Source: Aminobacter anthyllidis
GTDB taxonomy: Bacteria > Pseudomonadota > Alphaproteobacteria > Rhizobiales > Rhizobiaceae
DNA length: 64,000 nt
Reading direction: 5' to 3'
NCBI RefSeq assembly: GCF_018555685.1
Contig: NZ_JAFLWW010000006.1
Location: 310,001 to 374,000, forward strand
Shown here piece by piece: positions 25,440 to 34,716 of this stretch (position 1 is the first letter of the stretch; each line of letters begins with the position of its first letter). A model generated the notes under the pieces. It made no database searches. It was not told the DNA's origin and worked only from the letters and a program-made list of their open reading frames with translations. The translations under genes and the position numbers were made by a program.

Positions 25440-27014
25440 ATGAGCAGTCTCGGGGCGTCTTTCCGGCTCGCGCGCGCGGGCTGGGTCCTGGTGCGCGAGG
25501 GCGTGGTCGCGGCCTTGCCGGGCGACCAGCTGACCGGCCTGCCCAAGTTCGGCTGGAGCGTCGCCAAGCTGTTCACCCGCCGTCGCGCCCGCAAAAGCGT
25601 GCGCAGCGACCGGCTCGCCAATGCGGTTGCCCGCCTCGGCCCTTCCTACGTCAAGCTCGGCCAGTTCCTGGCGACACGTCCCGACGTCGTCGGCGACGAC
25701 ATCGCGCTCGATCTGGCGCTGCTGCAGGACAGCATGGCGACCTTCCCGATGTCGGAAGCTGTCGAGGCCATCGAAGGCTCGCTCGGCCGCAAGGTTTCCG
25801 ATCTCTATATCAGCATCGATGCGCCGATCGCCGCCGCCTCGATCGCCCAGGTCCACCCGGCCGAGGTCGACACGCCGGATGGGCCGCGCAAGGTCGCGGT
25901 CAAGGTCATCCGTCCCGGCGTACGCCGCCGCTTCTTCCAGGATCTCGAAAGCTATTTCCTGGCAGCCCGGCTGCAGGAGCGTTTCGTCCCGTCGAGCCGC
26001 CGCCTGCGCCCGGTCGAGATCACCGAGACGATGGCCCAGACCACCAAGATCGAGATGGATTTCCGGCTCGAGGCGGCTGCCTATTCCGAGCTCGGCGAGA
26101 ATACCAGGGACGATCCCGGCTTCCGCGTGCCATCGGTCGACTGGGAGCGCACCGGCCGAGACGTGCTCACCATGGAGTGGATCGACGGCGTCAAGCTCAA
26201 CGACATCGACGGGCTCCGCGCCGCCGGCCACGATCTCAAGGCAATCGCCGCGACGCTCGTCCAGTCGTTCCTGCGCCATACGCTGCGCGACGGCTTCTTC
26301 CATGCCGACATGCACCCCGGCAACATGTTCGTCGACGCCAAGGGCGACATCGTCGCTGTCGATCTCGGCATATCAGGCCGCCTCGGCAAGAAGGAGCAGC
26401 GCTTCCTCGCCGAGATCCTCTACGGCTTCATCACCCGCAACTACATGCGTGTCGCCGAAGTGCATTTCGAGGCCGGCTATGTGCCGCGCCATCACAATGT
26501 CGCGGCCTTCGCCCAGGCCATCCGCGCCATCGGCGAGCCGATCCACGGCCAGCCGGCCGAAACCATCTCGATGGCCAAGCTGCTGACATTGCTGTTCGAG
26601 GTCACCGAGCTGTTCGACATGCAGACGCGGCCCGAACTGGTGCTGCTGCAAAAGACAATGGTCGTGGTCGAGGGCGTTGCCCGCACGCTCGATCCGGCCT
26701 TCAACATGTGGAAGACCGCCGAGCCGGTGGTCGGCCACTGGATATCAGGCAATCTTGGCCCGCAAGGTCTGCTGATCGACGCCCGTGACGGCCTCGGCGC
26801 GCTGATGTCGCTTGTCCGTCAAGCTCCTGATTTCGCTGCCCGTACCGAGCGCCTGTCACGCCAGATCGACGCCATGGCCGAGAACGGCCTGCGTTTCGAC
26901 GCCGAGACCGCCAAGGCCATCGGCAAGGCCGAGGCGCGCTACAACCGCTCCGGCCGTGTCGCACTGTGGGTTATCGCGGCGACGCTGGTCTACGTCGCCT
27001 GGAAGCTGTTCTAA
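25440..27014 (+). CDS. ubiB: UbiB, atypical ABC1/ADCK-family kinase-like protein
   Basis: 524 aa, required for aerobic ubiquinone synthesis. It has the atypical protein-kinase-like fold: alanine-rich A-loop AAASIAQVHPAEV, catalytic lysine in VAVKVIRPG, and FHADMHPGNMF with VDLGISGRL replacing the usual HRD and DFG motifs. A C-terminal hydrophobic segment (VALWVIAATLVYVAW) anchors it in the membrane. The frame is open slightly upstream, but MSSLGASFRLARAG at 25440 is the expected start. Confidence 0.95.
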   Translation: MSSLGASFRLARAGWVLVREGVVAALPGDQLTGLPKFGWSVAKLFTRRRARKSVRSDRLANAVARLGPSYVKLGQFLATRPDVVGDDIALDLALLQDSMATFPMSEAVEAIEGSLGRKVSDLYISIDAPIAAASIAQVHPAEVDTPDGPRKVAVKVIRPGVRRRFFQDLESYFLAARLQERFVPSSRRLRPVEITETMAQTTKIEMDFRLEAAAYSELGENTRDDPGFRVPSVDWERTGRDVLTMEWIDGVKLNDIDGLRAAGHDLKAIAATLVQSFLRHTLRDGFFHADMHPGNMFVDAKGDIVAVDLGISGRLGKKEQRFLAEILYGFITRNYMRVAEVHFEAGYVPRHHNVAAFAQAIRAIGEPIHGQPAETISMAKLLTLLFEVTELFDMQTRPELVLLQKTMVVVEGVARTLDPAFNMWKTAEPVVGHWISGNLGPQGLLIDARDGLGALMSLVRQAPDFAARTERLSRQIDAMAENGLRFDAETAKAIGKAEARYNRSGRVALWVIAATLVYVAWKLF

Positions 27015-27027
27015 GGGTGGCCGTCGT

Positions 27028-27074
27028 TTGACGCCCATGCTGTCAATGACTACATTGCAGTCAATGACAGCATG
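27028..27074 (+). promoter_or_regulatory. FitAB promoter overlapping a large inverted-repeat operator
   Basis: A near-ideal sigma-70 promoter, TTGACG (27028-27033), 17-bp spacer, TACATT (27051-27056), overlaps an inverted repeat with 16-bp arms (27036-27051 and 27059-27074, one mismatch, 7-bp spacer). Each arm carries GTCA-A-TGAC, itself a palindrome, giving two phased sites for a ribbon-helix-helix dimer. The right arm runs into the ribosome site GGAGG of the antitoxin gene. This is the expected layout for FitA/VapB autorepression. Confidence 0.82.
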
Positions 27075-27083
27075 GAGGCGTCG

Positions 27084-27359
27084 ATGGCTACGCTCACCAT
27101 CAGAAACGTTCCCGAAGATGTAAAGCAGGCCCTGCGCGTGAAAGCCGCGCAGAATGGCAACTCGCTTGAAGAGGCATTGCGCCAGATTTTGTCTGGCGAG
27201 GTGGCCGCCGAGCAAACGCTCGCGTCCCGCATCGGCGCGGACGAAATCATGCGCCGCGCCGCCGAACTCGAGTCTGATCAGCCGACAGACAATCGCTACA
27301 AGCACTTTTCGCAAAAGGAGCTGAGCGACCTGATCTGCGGCGAGTTCGACGGGCTGTGA
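27084..27359 (+). CDS. FitA-like ribbon-helix-helix antitoxin
   Basis: 91 aa. The N terminus MATLTIRNVPEDVKQALRVKA is a ribbon-helix-helix DNA-binding domain of the FitA/Phd-like antitoxin class. The acidic-aromatic C terminus (QKELSDLICGEFDGL) is the part that would occupy the toxin active site. GGAGG at 27074-27078, 5 bp before ATG 27084, decides the start. The stop codon overlaps the toxin start by 1 nt, ensuring coupled synthesis. Confidence 0.92.
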   Translation: MATLTIRNVPEDVKQALRVKAAQNGNSLEEALRQILSGEVAAEQTLASRIGADEIMRRAAELESDQPTDNRYKHFSQKELSDLICGEFDGL

Positions 27360-27760
27360 TGGTTGTCGACACCTCGGCCATCATTGCGATTGCACGGCGT
27401 GAACCCGAGGCGCTGGCGTTCAGCACGTTGTTGGAGCAGACGCCGGGTAAGCTGATGGCTGTCCCTACCTATCTCGAATGCGTCTTCGTTCTCGCCGGCA
27501 TCGCACCGAACAAAGGCCTCTCATTTCTGCAGGGATTGGTGGCCGACACGTTGATCAAACTCGTTCCTTTCGGTGAGCAGGAGCTGGAAGCAGCGGTCGA
27601 TGCCCGGATACGCTACAGCAGGGGCTCCGGTCACACCGCCAAGCTCAACTTCGGCGACTGCTTCGCCTACGCGCTTGCGAAAACCCGAAATGTCCCGCTG
27701 CTTTTCAAGGGCGAAGATTTCATCCATACCGACATCGAGCCGGCGCTGAAGCCGGCCTGA
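27359..27760 (+). CDS. FitB/VapC-like PIN-domain ribonuclease toxin
   Basis: 133 aa PIN-domain endoribonuclease, probably a tRNA or structured-RNA cutter. All four acidic metal-binding residues are present: D4 (VDTSA), E40 (TYLEC), D100 (NFGDC) and D120 (GEDF), so it should be active. GTG at 27356 is an alternative start 3 bp upstream. It sits with its antitoxin between ubiB and coaBC, a place usually empty in related genomes as far as I recall. Confidence 0.92.
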   Translation: MVVDTSAIIAIARREPEALAFSTLLEQTPGKLMAVPTYLECVFVLAGIAPNKGLSFLQGLVADTLIKLVPFGEQELEAAVDARIRYSRGSGHTAKLNFGDCFAYALAKTRNVPLLFKGEDFIHTDIEPALKPA

Positions 27761-27778
27761 GAATACGGCGGACCTGGC

Positions 27779-28996
27779 ATGATCCTTTCCGGCAAGCGCA
27801 TCCTGCTCATCATCGGCGGCGGCATCGCGGCCTACAAGTCGCTCGACCTGATACGCCGCCTGCGCGAGCGTGGCGCTTCGGTCCGTGCGGTGATGACATC
27901 CGCCGCGCAGGAATTCGTCACCCCGCTGTCGGTCGGCGCGCTGACAGCGGATCACGTCTTCTCCGATCTCTTCGACCGCCAGGACGAGCACGACATCGGC
28001 CACATCAGGCTGTCGCGTGAGGCGGACCTTCTGGTCGTAGCACCTGCCACGGCCGACCTGATGGCCAAGCTCGCCAATGGCCATGCCAATGACCTGGCCT
28101 CCACCGTGCTGCTCGCCACCGACAAGAAGGTCTTGCTTGCACCGGCGATGAACCCGAAAATGTGGTCGCATCCGGCAACCCGCCGCAACCGCGCCACGCT
28201 TGAAAAGGACGGCATCCATTTCATCGGCCCGATGAAGGGCGAAATGGCTGAGAGCAACGAGGCCGGCGAGGGCCGCATGGCTGAGCCGCTGCAGATCGTT
28301 TCCGCCATCGAAGCACTGCTCGACGTCAGCCCGAAGCCACTGTCGGGCCGCAAGATCATCATAACCTCCGGCCCGACGCACGAGCCCATCGATCCCGTGC
28401 GCTACATCGCCAACCGCTCGTCGGGCAAGCAGGGCCATTCGCTCGCTGCGGCTCTGGCGAAACTGGGCGCCGATGTCCGCCTCGTCTCCGGCCCGGTCAC
28501 CATTGCTGATCCCGCTGGTGTGAAAACCATCCATGTCGAGAGCGCGCGCGAGATGCGCGATGCCGTCGAGCAGCTTCTGCCCGCCGATGCCGCGGTCTTC
28601 GTCGCCGCCGTCGCCGACTGGCGTACCGACAACGCCGCCGGCGAAAAGATCAAGAAGGTGGCGGGTGAGGGGCCGCCCGCGCTGCAGATGGTCGAGAACC
28701 CCGACATCCTCGCCGGTATCGGCCATCACGCCAAGCGGCCGTATCTTGTCGTCGGCTTCGCCGCCGAGACCCAGGACGTGCTCAGGAACGCCCAGGCCAA
28801 GCTTGCCAGGAAGGGCGCGGACTTCATCGTCGCCAACGACGTCAGCCACGAGGGCGGCGTCATGGGCGGCGACCGCAACCGGGTGAAGATCGTCAGCAAA
28901 TCAGGCGTCGACGAATGGCCCGACCTGCCCAAGGAAGAGGTCGCCGAGCGGCTTGCCCGGTTGATCGCCGAGCGCCTGAAGACCGTCACGGTCTAA
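27779..28996 (+). CDS. coaBC: Bifunctional CoaBC (phosphopantothenoylcysteine synthetase/decarboxylase)
   Basis: 405 aa, two steps of coenzyme A synthesis. The N-terminal flavoprotein CoaC domain (about 1-190) has GGGIAAYKS, the HI(R)L active-site region and APAMNPKMW. The C-terminal CoaB domain has TSGPTHEPIDPVRYIANRSSGKQG and the KIKK lysine. The CoaC substrate flap reads GEMAESNEAGEGRM without the cysteine known from E. coli. Begins 18 bp after the toxin gene. Confidence 0.95.
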   Translation: MILSGKRILLIIGGGIAAYKSLDLIRRLRERGASVRAVMTSAAQEFVTPLSVGALTADHVFSDLFDRQDEHDIGHIRLSREADLLVVAPATADLMAKLANGHANDLASTVLLATDKKVLLAPAMNPKMWSHPATRRNRATLEKDGIHFIGPMKGEMAESNEAGEGRMAEPLQIVSAIEALLDVSPKPLSGRKIIITSGPTHEPIDPVRYIANRSSGKQGHSLAAALAKLGADVRLVSGPVTIADPAGVKTIHVESAREMRDAVEQLLPADAAVFVAAVADWRTDNAAGEKIKKVAGEGPPALQMVENPDILAGIGHHAKRPYLVVGFAAETQDVLRNAQAKLARKGADFIVANDVSHEGGVMGGDRNRVKIVSKSGVDEWPDLPKEEVAERLARLIAERLKTVTV

Positions 28997-29062
28997 CCCC
29001 TGGCGATTTCGACGCCGCCGGTTCTGCGGCAGCGGCAACAGAGTGTTCACCGGATGGATGCT

Positions 29063-29097
29063 TGGCCCTCTCGCCCGCGCATGCGAGGGGAGGGCCA
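29063..29097. repeat. Imperfect GC hairpin between coaBC and GST
   Basis: TGGCCCTCTCGC (29063-29074) and GCGAGGGGAGGGCCA (29083-29097) pair with bulges around an 8-nt loop. Together with CACCCACCATCTGG after it, this resembles the short palindromic repeats of rhizobial genomes. It may act as a weak terminator for coaBC. Confidence 0.5.
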
Positions 29098-29122
29098 CCC
29101 ACCATCTGGAGTTCCCCACGAA

Positions 29123-29728
29123 ATGAAGCTTTTCTACATGCCCGGTGCCTGCTCGCTGGCCCCGCACATCGTCGCCAACGAAGTCGGCATCGACCTTGAG
29201 CTCGTCAAGGTCGACGGCAAGACCAAGACCACCGAAACCCAGCAGGACTTCCTCGCCACCAATCCCAACGGCTACGTGCCGGCGCTGGTCCTCGGCGATG
29301 GCGAGCTGATGACCGAATCCTCCGTGCTGGTGCAGTACCTCGCCGACCAGAAGCCCGAGAGCGGCCTGATGCCCAAGCCCGGCGACATGGCGCGCTACCG
29401 CGTCCAGCAGTGGCTGGCCTTCGTCGCCACCGAGCTGCACAAGGTCTTCGGCGCCTTCTTCAAGCCCAACACGCCCGAGGCGACCAAGGAGATCAACCGC
29501 GAACTCCTCGCCAAGCGCCTCGCTTTTGTCGACGGCAAGCTTGACGGCCGCGCCTATCTGATGGGCGACGCCTTCACCGCAGCCGACGCCTATCTCTGGA
29601 CGATCCTCGGCTGGGCCAAGCATGTCGGCATCGACCTCAGCTCCTTCGCCAACATCCAGCGCTATATCGGCACCGTGGCCGCCCGTCCGGCCGTGCAGAA
29701 GGCCCTGCGCGCCGAAGGCCTCGCCTGA
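29123..29728 (+). CDS. Glutathione S-transferase, beta class
   Basis: 201 aa. The N-terminal thioredoxin-fold domain begins MKLFYMPGACSLAPHIV with the beta-class catalytic cysteine C10; TESSVLVQYLAD is the glutathione-binding helix. The C-terminal helical domain includes the DAFTAADAYLW N-capping box motif. Conjugates glutathione or reduces mixed disulfides in the cytosol. A terminator follows at 29773. Upstream open frame to 29054 runs through the hairpin and is not used. Confidence 0.94.
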   Translation: MKLFYMPGACSLAPHIVANEVGIDLELVKVDGKTKTTETQQDFLATNPNGYVPALVLGDGELMTESSVLVQYLADQKPESGLMPKPGDMARYRVQQWLAFVATELHKVFGAFFKPNTPEATKEINRELLAKRLAFVDGKLDGRAYLMGDAFTAADAYLWTILGWAKHVGIDLSSFANIQRYIGTVAARPAVQKALRAEGLA

Positions 29729-29772
29729 TCTCCTGCCGCCGCTGAAGCGGCGGCCTCAAGTCGGACGACAAG

Positions 29773-29809
29773 ACGGCCTCCAGGCACCCGCCTGGGGGCC
29801 GTTTTCTTT
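29773..29809 (+). terminator. Rho-independent terminator after GST gene
   Basis: Stem ACGGCCTCCAGGC / GCCTGGGGGCCGT (one bulge or mismatch in the middle) with a 4-nt loop, followed by TTTTCTTT. It isolates the GST transcript from the kdp operon. Confidence 0.85.
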
Positions 29810-29992
29810 ATGCAATTCCTATTTCTTTGCCTGCCCCGCTCTCTCGAACCTTAATGCGGTCCGGGGCCATATTCCGTTCCGAAATCCAGAGCCCCGCCAA
29901 CGTCGTCAGCGTGCCTGACGCCGTCGTTTGGCGCGTGGCCATGGTCCTTGTGCCCTCGGTGCAAGGTTTCAACGGAACAGGAGCCTTCGAAG

Positions 29993-30073
29993 ATGGATAT
30001 CTTCGTTCTCGCCATAGGCGTCGTCTTCTTCGCCTTGTGCTTCGCCTACGTCAAAGCCTGCGACATCCTCTGA
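29993..30073 (+). CDS. 26-aa membrane peptide at the head of the kdp operon
   Basis: Translation gives MDIFVLAIGVVFFALCFAYV followed by KACDIL and stop: one membrane span with a short Lys/Asp/Cys-bearing tail. AGGAG at 29978-29982 lies 10 bp before the ATG. Similar single-span peptides precede kdpF in other alphaproteobacteria, from memory, and are normally unannotated because of size. It is distinct from kdpF, which follows at 30144. A role as an accessory subunit or regulator of the Kdp pump is an inference from position. Confidence 0.7.
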   Translation: MDIFVLAIGVVFFALCFAYVKACDIL

Positions 30074-30143
30074 GCATTGGCCCGAAAATTGGAAACGATT
30101 TTCGGAAAGCACGATGCGCAAATTCAACAAGTGAGAACGCCAA

Positions 30144-30233
30144 ATGTTGCTCGAATACATCCTCGGCGGCGCAGTGACCGTGTTCCTGCTTGCCTATCTG
30201 ACCTACGCGCTCATCCGCCCCGAACGGTTCTGA
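30144..30233 (+). CDS. kdpF: KdpF, small subunit of potassium-importing ATPase
   Basis: 29 aa: [19 protein letters not shown] then [11 protein letters not shown] single hydrophobic helix ending in the family-typical ALIRPERF tail. KdpF stabilises the KdpABC complex in the membrane. It is 31 bp upstream of kdpA in the same direction. Confidence 0.9.
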   Translation: MLLEYILGGAVTVFLLAYLTYALIRPERF

Positions 30234-30264
30234 CCGCTCTGCGCTCGCACGGAAAGTTTCTCAA

Positions 30265-31968
30265 ATGACCATCAATGGCTGGATACAGATCGCCGCGTTC
30301 TGCGCGATCATCATTCTGCTCGTGAAGCCGCTGGGCGGCTACATGACCCGCGTTTTCACGGGCGAGCGCACGTTTCTGTCGCCCGTGCTCGGCCCCGTCG
30401 AGCGTGTGCTCTACCGGCTAGCCGGCACCAGCGAACGCGAGGACCAGCACTGGACCGGCTATGCCGCCGCCATGCTGTCGTTCAACATCGCCGGCTTCCT
30501 GCTGCTCTATGCGATGCAGCGGTTCCAGGGCTCGTTGCCCTTCAACCCCGCCGCCATGGGCGCGGTATCGCCTGAACTCTCCTTCAACACCGCCGTCAGC
30601 TTCATGACCAACACCAATTGGCAGAACTACGGTGGCGAAAGCACGATGTCCTATCTCGTGCAGATGGCCGGTCTGACGGTGCAGAACTTCGTTTCCGCCG
30701 CCACCGGTATCGCCGTCGGCATGGCGCTGATCCGCGGTTTCGCCCGTGCTTCAGGCAAGTCGATCGGCAATTTCTGGGTCGACCTGACACGCGGCACGCT
30801 CTACGTGCTTTTGCCGCTCTGCGTCGTGCTCACGCTCGCCTATGTCTGGCTCGGCGTGCCGCAGACGATCGGCTCCTACGTTGCCGCGACCACTGTCGAA
30901 GGCGCGCAGCAGACCATCGCCGTCGGCCCGGTTGCCTCGCAGCTGGCGATCAAGATGCTCGGCACCAATGGCGGCGGCTTCTTCAACGCCAACTCGGCGC
31001 ATCCGTTCGAAAACCCCGACGCCATCTCCAACTTCATCCAGATGGTCTCGATCTTCGCGCTTGGTGCGGCGCTGACCAACGTCTTCGGCCGCATGGTCGG
31101 CAACCAGCGCCAGGGCTGGGCGATCTTCGCCACCATGGGCATCCTGTTCGTCGCCGGCGTCGCCATCACCTATTGGGCCGAGGCTGCCGGCAATCCGCTG
31201 GTGCACGCGCTCGGCATCGACGGCGGCAACATGGAAGGCAAGGAAGTCCGCTTCGGCATCGTCTTGTCGTCGCTCTTCGCGGTCGTCACCACGGCTGCCT
31301 CCTGCGGGGCGGTCAACGCCATGCACGGCTCGTTCACGGCACTCGGCGGCATGATCCCGCTCATCAACATGGAACTCGGCGAAGTCATCGTCGGCGGCGT
31401 CGGCGCCGGCTTCTACGGCATCCTGATGTTCGTCATCATCGCCATCTTCGTCGCCGGCCTGATGGTCGGCCGCACGCCGGAATATCTCGGCAAGAAGATC
31501 GAGGCCAAGGAAATCAAGATGGCCGTTCTCGCCATCCTGTGCCTGCCGCTTGCCATGCTCGGCTTCACCGCGATCGCGGTGCTGATCCCGAGTGCCGTGG
31601 CGTCCGTCGGCACGCCGGGCCCGCACGGCTTCTCCGAGATCCTCTACGCCTACACCTCGGGTGCGGCCAACAACGGCTCGGCCTTCGGCGGCCTCACCGG
31701 CAACACGCCCTGGTACAACATCACCATTGGTCTCGCCATGCTGATGGGCCGCTTCCTGGTCATCATCCCGGCACTCGCCATCGCCGGTTCGCTGGTCACC
31801 AAGAAGACGGTTCCCGCTTCCGCCGGCACCTTCCCGACCGACAGTCCGCTGTTCGTCGGCCTGCTTGCCGGCGTCATCCTGATCGTCGGCGGCCTGACCT
31901 TCTTCCCGGCACTCGCCGTCGGCCCGATCGTCGAGCACCTCGCCATGATCGTCGGCCAGACGTTCTGA
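30265..31968 (+). CDS. kdpA: KdpA, potassium-translocating channel subunit
   Basis: 567 aa, about ten membrane spans, related to K+ channels with four pore-loop repeats. Selectivity-filter regions visible include [10 protein letters not shown] (about residue 113) and [19 protein letters not shown] (about 232). Captures K+ with micromolar affinity and passes it to KdpB. Length equals the usual KdpA. kdpB follows after 37 bp. Confidence 0.97.
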   Translation: MTINGWIQIAAFCAIIILLVKPLGGYMTRVFTGERTFLSPVLGPVERVLYRLAGTSEREDQHWTGYAAAMLSFNIAGFLLLYAMQRFQGSLPFNPAAMGAVSPELSFNTAVSFMTNTNWQNYGGESTMSYLVQMAGLTVQNFVSAATGIAVGMALIRGFARASGKSIGNFWVDLTRGTLYVLLPLCVVLTLAYVWLGVPQTIGSYVAATTVEGAQQTIAVGPVASQLAIKMLGTNGGGFFNANSAHPFENPDAISNFIQMVSIFALGAALTNVFGRMVGNQRQGWAIFATMGILFVAGVAITYWAEAAGNPLVHALGIDGGNMEGKEVRFGIVLSSLFAVVTTAASCGAVNAMHGSFTALGGMIPLINMELGEVIVGGVGAGFYGILMFVIIAIFVAGLMVGRTPEYLGKKIEAKEIKMAVLAILCLPLAMLGFTAIAVLIPSAVASVGTPGPHGFSEILYAYTSGAANNGSAFGGLTGNTPWYNITIGLAMLMGRFLVIIPALAIAGSLVTKKTVPASAGTFPTDSPLFVGLLAGVILIVGGLTFFPALAVGPIVEHLAMIVGQTF

Positions 31969-32005
31969 TGCAGCGCCGCAAAACCAAAGGACTGGAGTCT
32001 CTCAA

Positions 32006-34078
32006 ATGAGTGTCCACAAATCTGCGAGCCTGCTCGACGCTCGCATCATCCTCCCCGCCATGGGCGACGCGTTCAGGAAGCTTGACCCGCGCAGCCTGGC
32101 CAAGAACCCTGTCATGTTCGTCGTCGCCGTCGTCACGGCGCTGACAACCGTGCTGTTCGTCAAGGACCTGATCACTGGCGCGGACGGCCTCGGCTTCTCG
32201 TTCCAGATCATCTTGTGGCTGTGGTTCACGGTGCTGTTCGCCAACTTCGCCGAGGCCGTGGCCGAAGGCCGTGGCAAGGCCCAGGCCGACTCGCTGCGCA
32301 AAGCGCGCACCGAAACCCAGGCCAAGCTGCTCGAGGGCGAAAGCCGCACCGCCTACAAGATGGTGGCCGGTACCAGCCTGAAGGTTGGCCAGGTCGTTCT
32401 GGTCGAGGCCGGCGACATCATCCCCTCCGATGGCGAAATCATCGAAGGTGTCGCCTCGGTCAACGAAGCCGCCATCACCGGCGAGTCGGCTCCGGTCATC
32501 CGTGAATCCGGCGGCGACCGCTCGGCTGTCACGGGCGGCACCCAGGTGCTGTCCGACTGGATCCGCGTCCGCATCACGGCGGCTGCCGGCTCGACCTTCC
32601 TCGACCGCATGATTTCGCTGGTCGAGGGCGCCGAGCGCCAGAAGACGCCGAACGAGATCGCGCTCAACATCCTGCTTGCCGGCATGACGCTGATCTTCGT
32701 GCTCGCCGTCGCCACCATCCCGAGCTTCGCCACCTATGCCGGCGGCTACATCCCGGTCATCGTGCTGGTCGCGCTGTTCGTGACGCTGATCCCGACCACC
32801 ATCGGTGCGCTGCTCTCGGCCATCGGCATTGCCGGCATGGACCGTCTCGTGCGCTTCAACGTGCTCGCCATGTCGGGCCGTGCCGTGGAAGCCGCCGGCG
32901 ACGTTGACACGCTGCTGCTCGACAAGACCGGCACCATTACGCTCGGCAACCGCCAGGCCACCGAGTTCCGTCCGGTCAAGGGCGTCACCGAGCAGGAACT
33001 GGCAGATGCCGCCCAGCTCGCCTCGCTCGCCGATGAGACGCCGGAAGGCCGCTCGATCGTCGTGCTGGCCAAGGATCGCTACGGCATCCGTGCCCGCGAC
33101 ATGGGCTCGCTGCATGCGCACTTCGTGCCCTTCACCGCCCAGAGCCGGATGAGCGGCGTCGATTTCGACGGCTCGTCCATCCGCAAGGGCGCTGTCGACT
33201 CGGTGCTCAACTACGTCAAGTCAGGTGCTGCCTCAGCCTCAGGCACGCGTGTCGACACCGAAGCCGTGCGTGGCATCCAGGCCATCTCGGACGAGATCGC
33301 CAAGCTCGGCGGCACCCCGCTCGCCGTTGTCCGCGATGCCCGACTGCTTGGCGTCATCTACCTCAAGGACATCGTCAAGGGTGGCATCAAGGAGCGCTTC
33401 ACCGAGCTGCGCCGCATGGGCATCCGCACCGTCATGATCACCGGCGACAACCCGATGACGGCCGCAGCCATCGCTGCCGAAGCCGGCGTCGACGACTTCC
33501 TCGCCCAGGCGACACCTGAGAACAAGCTCAGCCTGATCCGCGAGGAACAGGCCAAGGGCAAGCTTGTCGCCATGTGCGGCGACGGCACCAACGATGCCCC
33601 GGCACTCGCCCAGGCCGATGTCGGCGTCGCCATGAACACCGGCACTGTGGCCGCCCGCGAAGCCGGCAACATGGTCGACCTCGACAGCGACCCGACCAAG
33701 CTCATCGAGATCGTCGAGATCGGCAAGCAGCTGCTGATGACGCGTGGCGCGCTCACCACCTTTTCGATCGCCAACGACATCGCCAAGTATTTCGCCATCA
33801 TCCCGGCGATGTTCCTGGCCTTCTACCCGCAGCTCGGCGCGCTCAACGTCATGGGGCTGGTAACGCCGCAGAGCGCCATCCTGTCGGCGATCATCTTCAA
33901 CGCGCTGATCATCGTCGCCCTCATCCCGCTGTCGCTGAAAGGCGTGAAGTACCGGCCGATCGGTGCCGGCGCGCTGCTCCGCCGCAACCTGCTCGTCTAC
34001 GGCCTCGGCGGCATCATCGTGCCCTTCATCGGCATCAAGGCCATCGACATGGCGATCAACGCCATCGGCCTCGTGTAA
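32006..34078 (+). CDS. kdpB: KdpB, P-type ATPase catalytic subunit
   Basis: 690 aa, class IA P-type ATPase powering K+ uptake. Phosphorylated aspartate D306 in DKTGTITLG, actuator motif ITGES, and hinge [20 protein letters not shown] are intact. About seven membrane spans. Stands between kdpA and kdpC, with 12 bp to kdpC. Confidence 0.98.
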   Translation: MSVHKSASLLDARIILPAMGDAFRKLDPRSLAKNPVMFVVAVVTALTTVLFVKDLITGADGLGFSFQIILWLWFTVLFANFAEAVAEGRGKAQADSLRKARTETQAKLLEGESRTAYKMVAGTSLKVGQVVLVEAGDIIPSDGEIIEGVASVNEAAITGESAPVIRESGGDRSAVTGGTQVLSDWIRVRITAAAGSTFLDRMISLVEGAERQKTPNEIALNILLAGMTLIFVLAVATIPSFATYAGGYIPVIVLVALFVTLIPTTIGALLSAIGIAGMDRLVRFNVLAMSGRAVEAAGDVDTLLLDKTGTITLGNRQATEFRPVKGVTEQELADAAQLASLADETPEGRSIVVLAKDRYGIRARDMGSLHAHFVPFTAQSRMSGVDFDGSSIRKGAVDSVLNYVKSGAASASGTRVDTEAVRGIQAISDEIAKLGGTPLAVVRDARLLGVIYLKDIVKGGIKERFTELRRMGIRTVMITGDNPMTAAAIAAEAGVDDFLAQATPENKLSLIREEQAKGKLVAMCGDGTNDAPALAQADVGVAMNTGTVAAREAGNMVDLDSDPTKLIEIVEIGKQLLMTRGALTTFSIANDIAKYFAIIPAMFLAFYPQLGALNVMGLVTPQSAILSAIIFNALIIVALIPLSLKGVKYRPIGAGALLRRNLLVYGLGGIIVPFIGIKAIDMAINAIGLV

Positions 34079-34090
34079 AGGACATCCATC

Positions 34091-34660
34091 ATGTTGAAGC
34101 AACTCAGACCCGCGCTCGTCATGATCGCCGCGCTCACTGTCATCACCGGCCTCATCTATCCCCTCGGCATGACCGGTGTCGCGCAAGTCCTGTTCCCGCA
34201 CCAGGCCAATGGCAGCCTGATCGAGAAGGATGGCAAGGTCATCGGCTCCGAGCTGATCGGCCAGGCCTTTTCAGGCGAGCGCTACTTCCACGGCCGTCCC
34301 TCGGCCGCCGGCGATGGCTACAATGCGGCTAGCTCCAGCGGCTCCAACCTCGGGCCGACCAGCGCCAAGCTGATCGATCGCATCAAGACCGATGCGGAAG
34401 CGCTCAAGCAGAGCGATCCCGGCGCACCGGTGCCTATGGAGATGGTCACCACTTCGGGCAGCGGCCTCGACCCGCACCTTTCGCCCGAAGCCGCCTACTT
34501 CCAGGTGGGGCGCGTGGCCAAGGCGCGCGGTGCCGATGAAGCTGTCATCCGCAAGCTCGTCGATAGCCATGTCGAGGCGCGCGAACTCGGCTTCATGGGC
34601 GAACCGGTTGTCAACGTGCTCAAGCTCAATTTGGCCCTCGACGCAGCGGTTGCGCCCTGA
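34091..34660 (+). CDS. kdpC: KdpC, potassium ATPase accessory subunit
   Basis: 189 aa with one N-terminal membrane span ([19 protein letters not shown]) and an extracytoplasmic domain with [22 protein letters not shown], typical of KdpC. It helps K+ binding and complex assembly. kdpD follows at 56 bp, in the same orientation. Confidence 0.97.
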   Translation: MLKQLRPALVMIAALTVITGLIYPLGMTGVAQVLFPHQANGSLIEKDGKVIGSELIGQAFSGERYFHGRPSAAGDGYNAASSSGSNLGPTSAKLIDRIKTDAEALKQSDPGAPVPMEMVTTSGSGLDPHLSPEAAYFQVGRVAKARGADEAVIRKLVDSHVEARELGFMGEPVVNVLKLNLALDAAVAP

Positions 34661-34716
34661 CAAGGTCGCGCCGGAGTTCCAGCAGAACTTCGGCGCGCCA
34701 GACTGTAAAAGAACAG

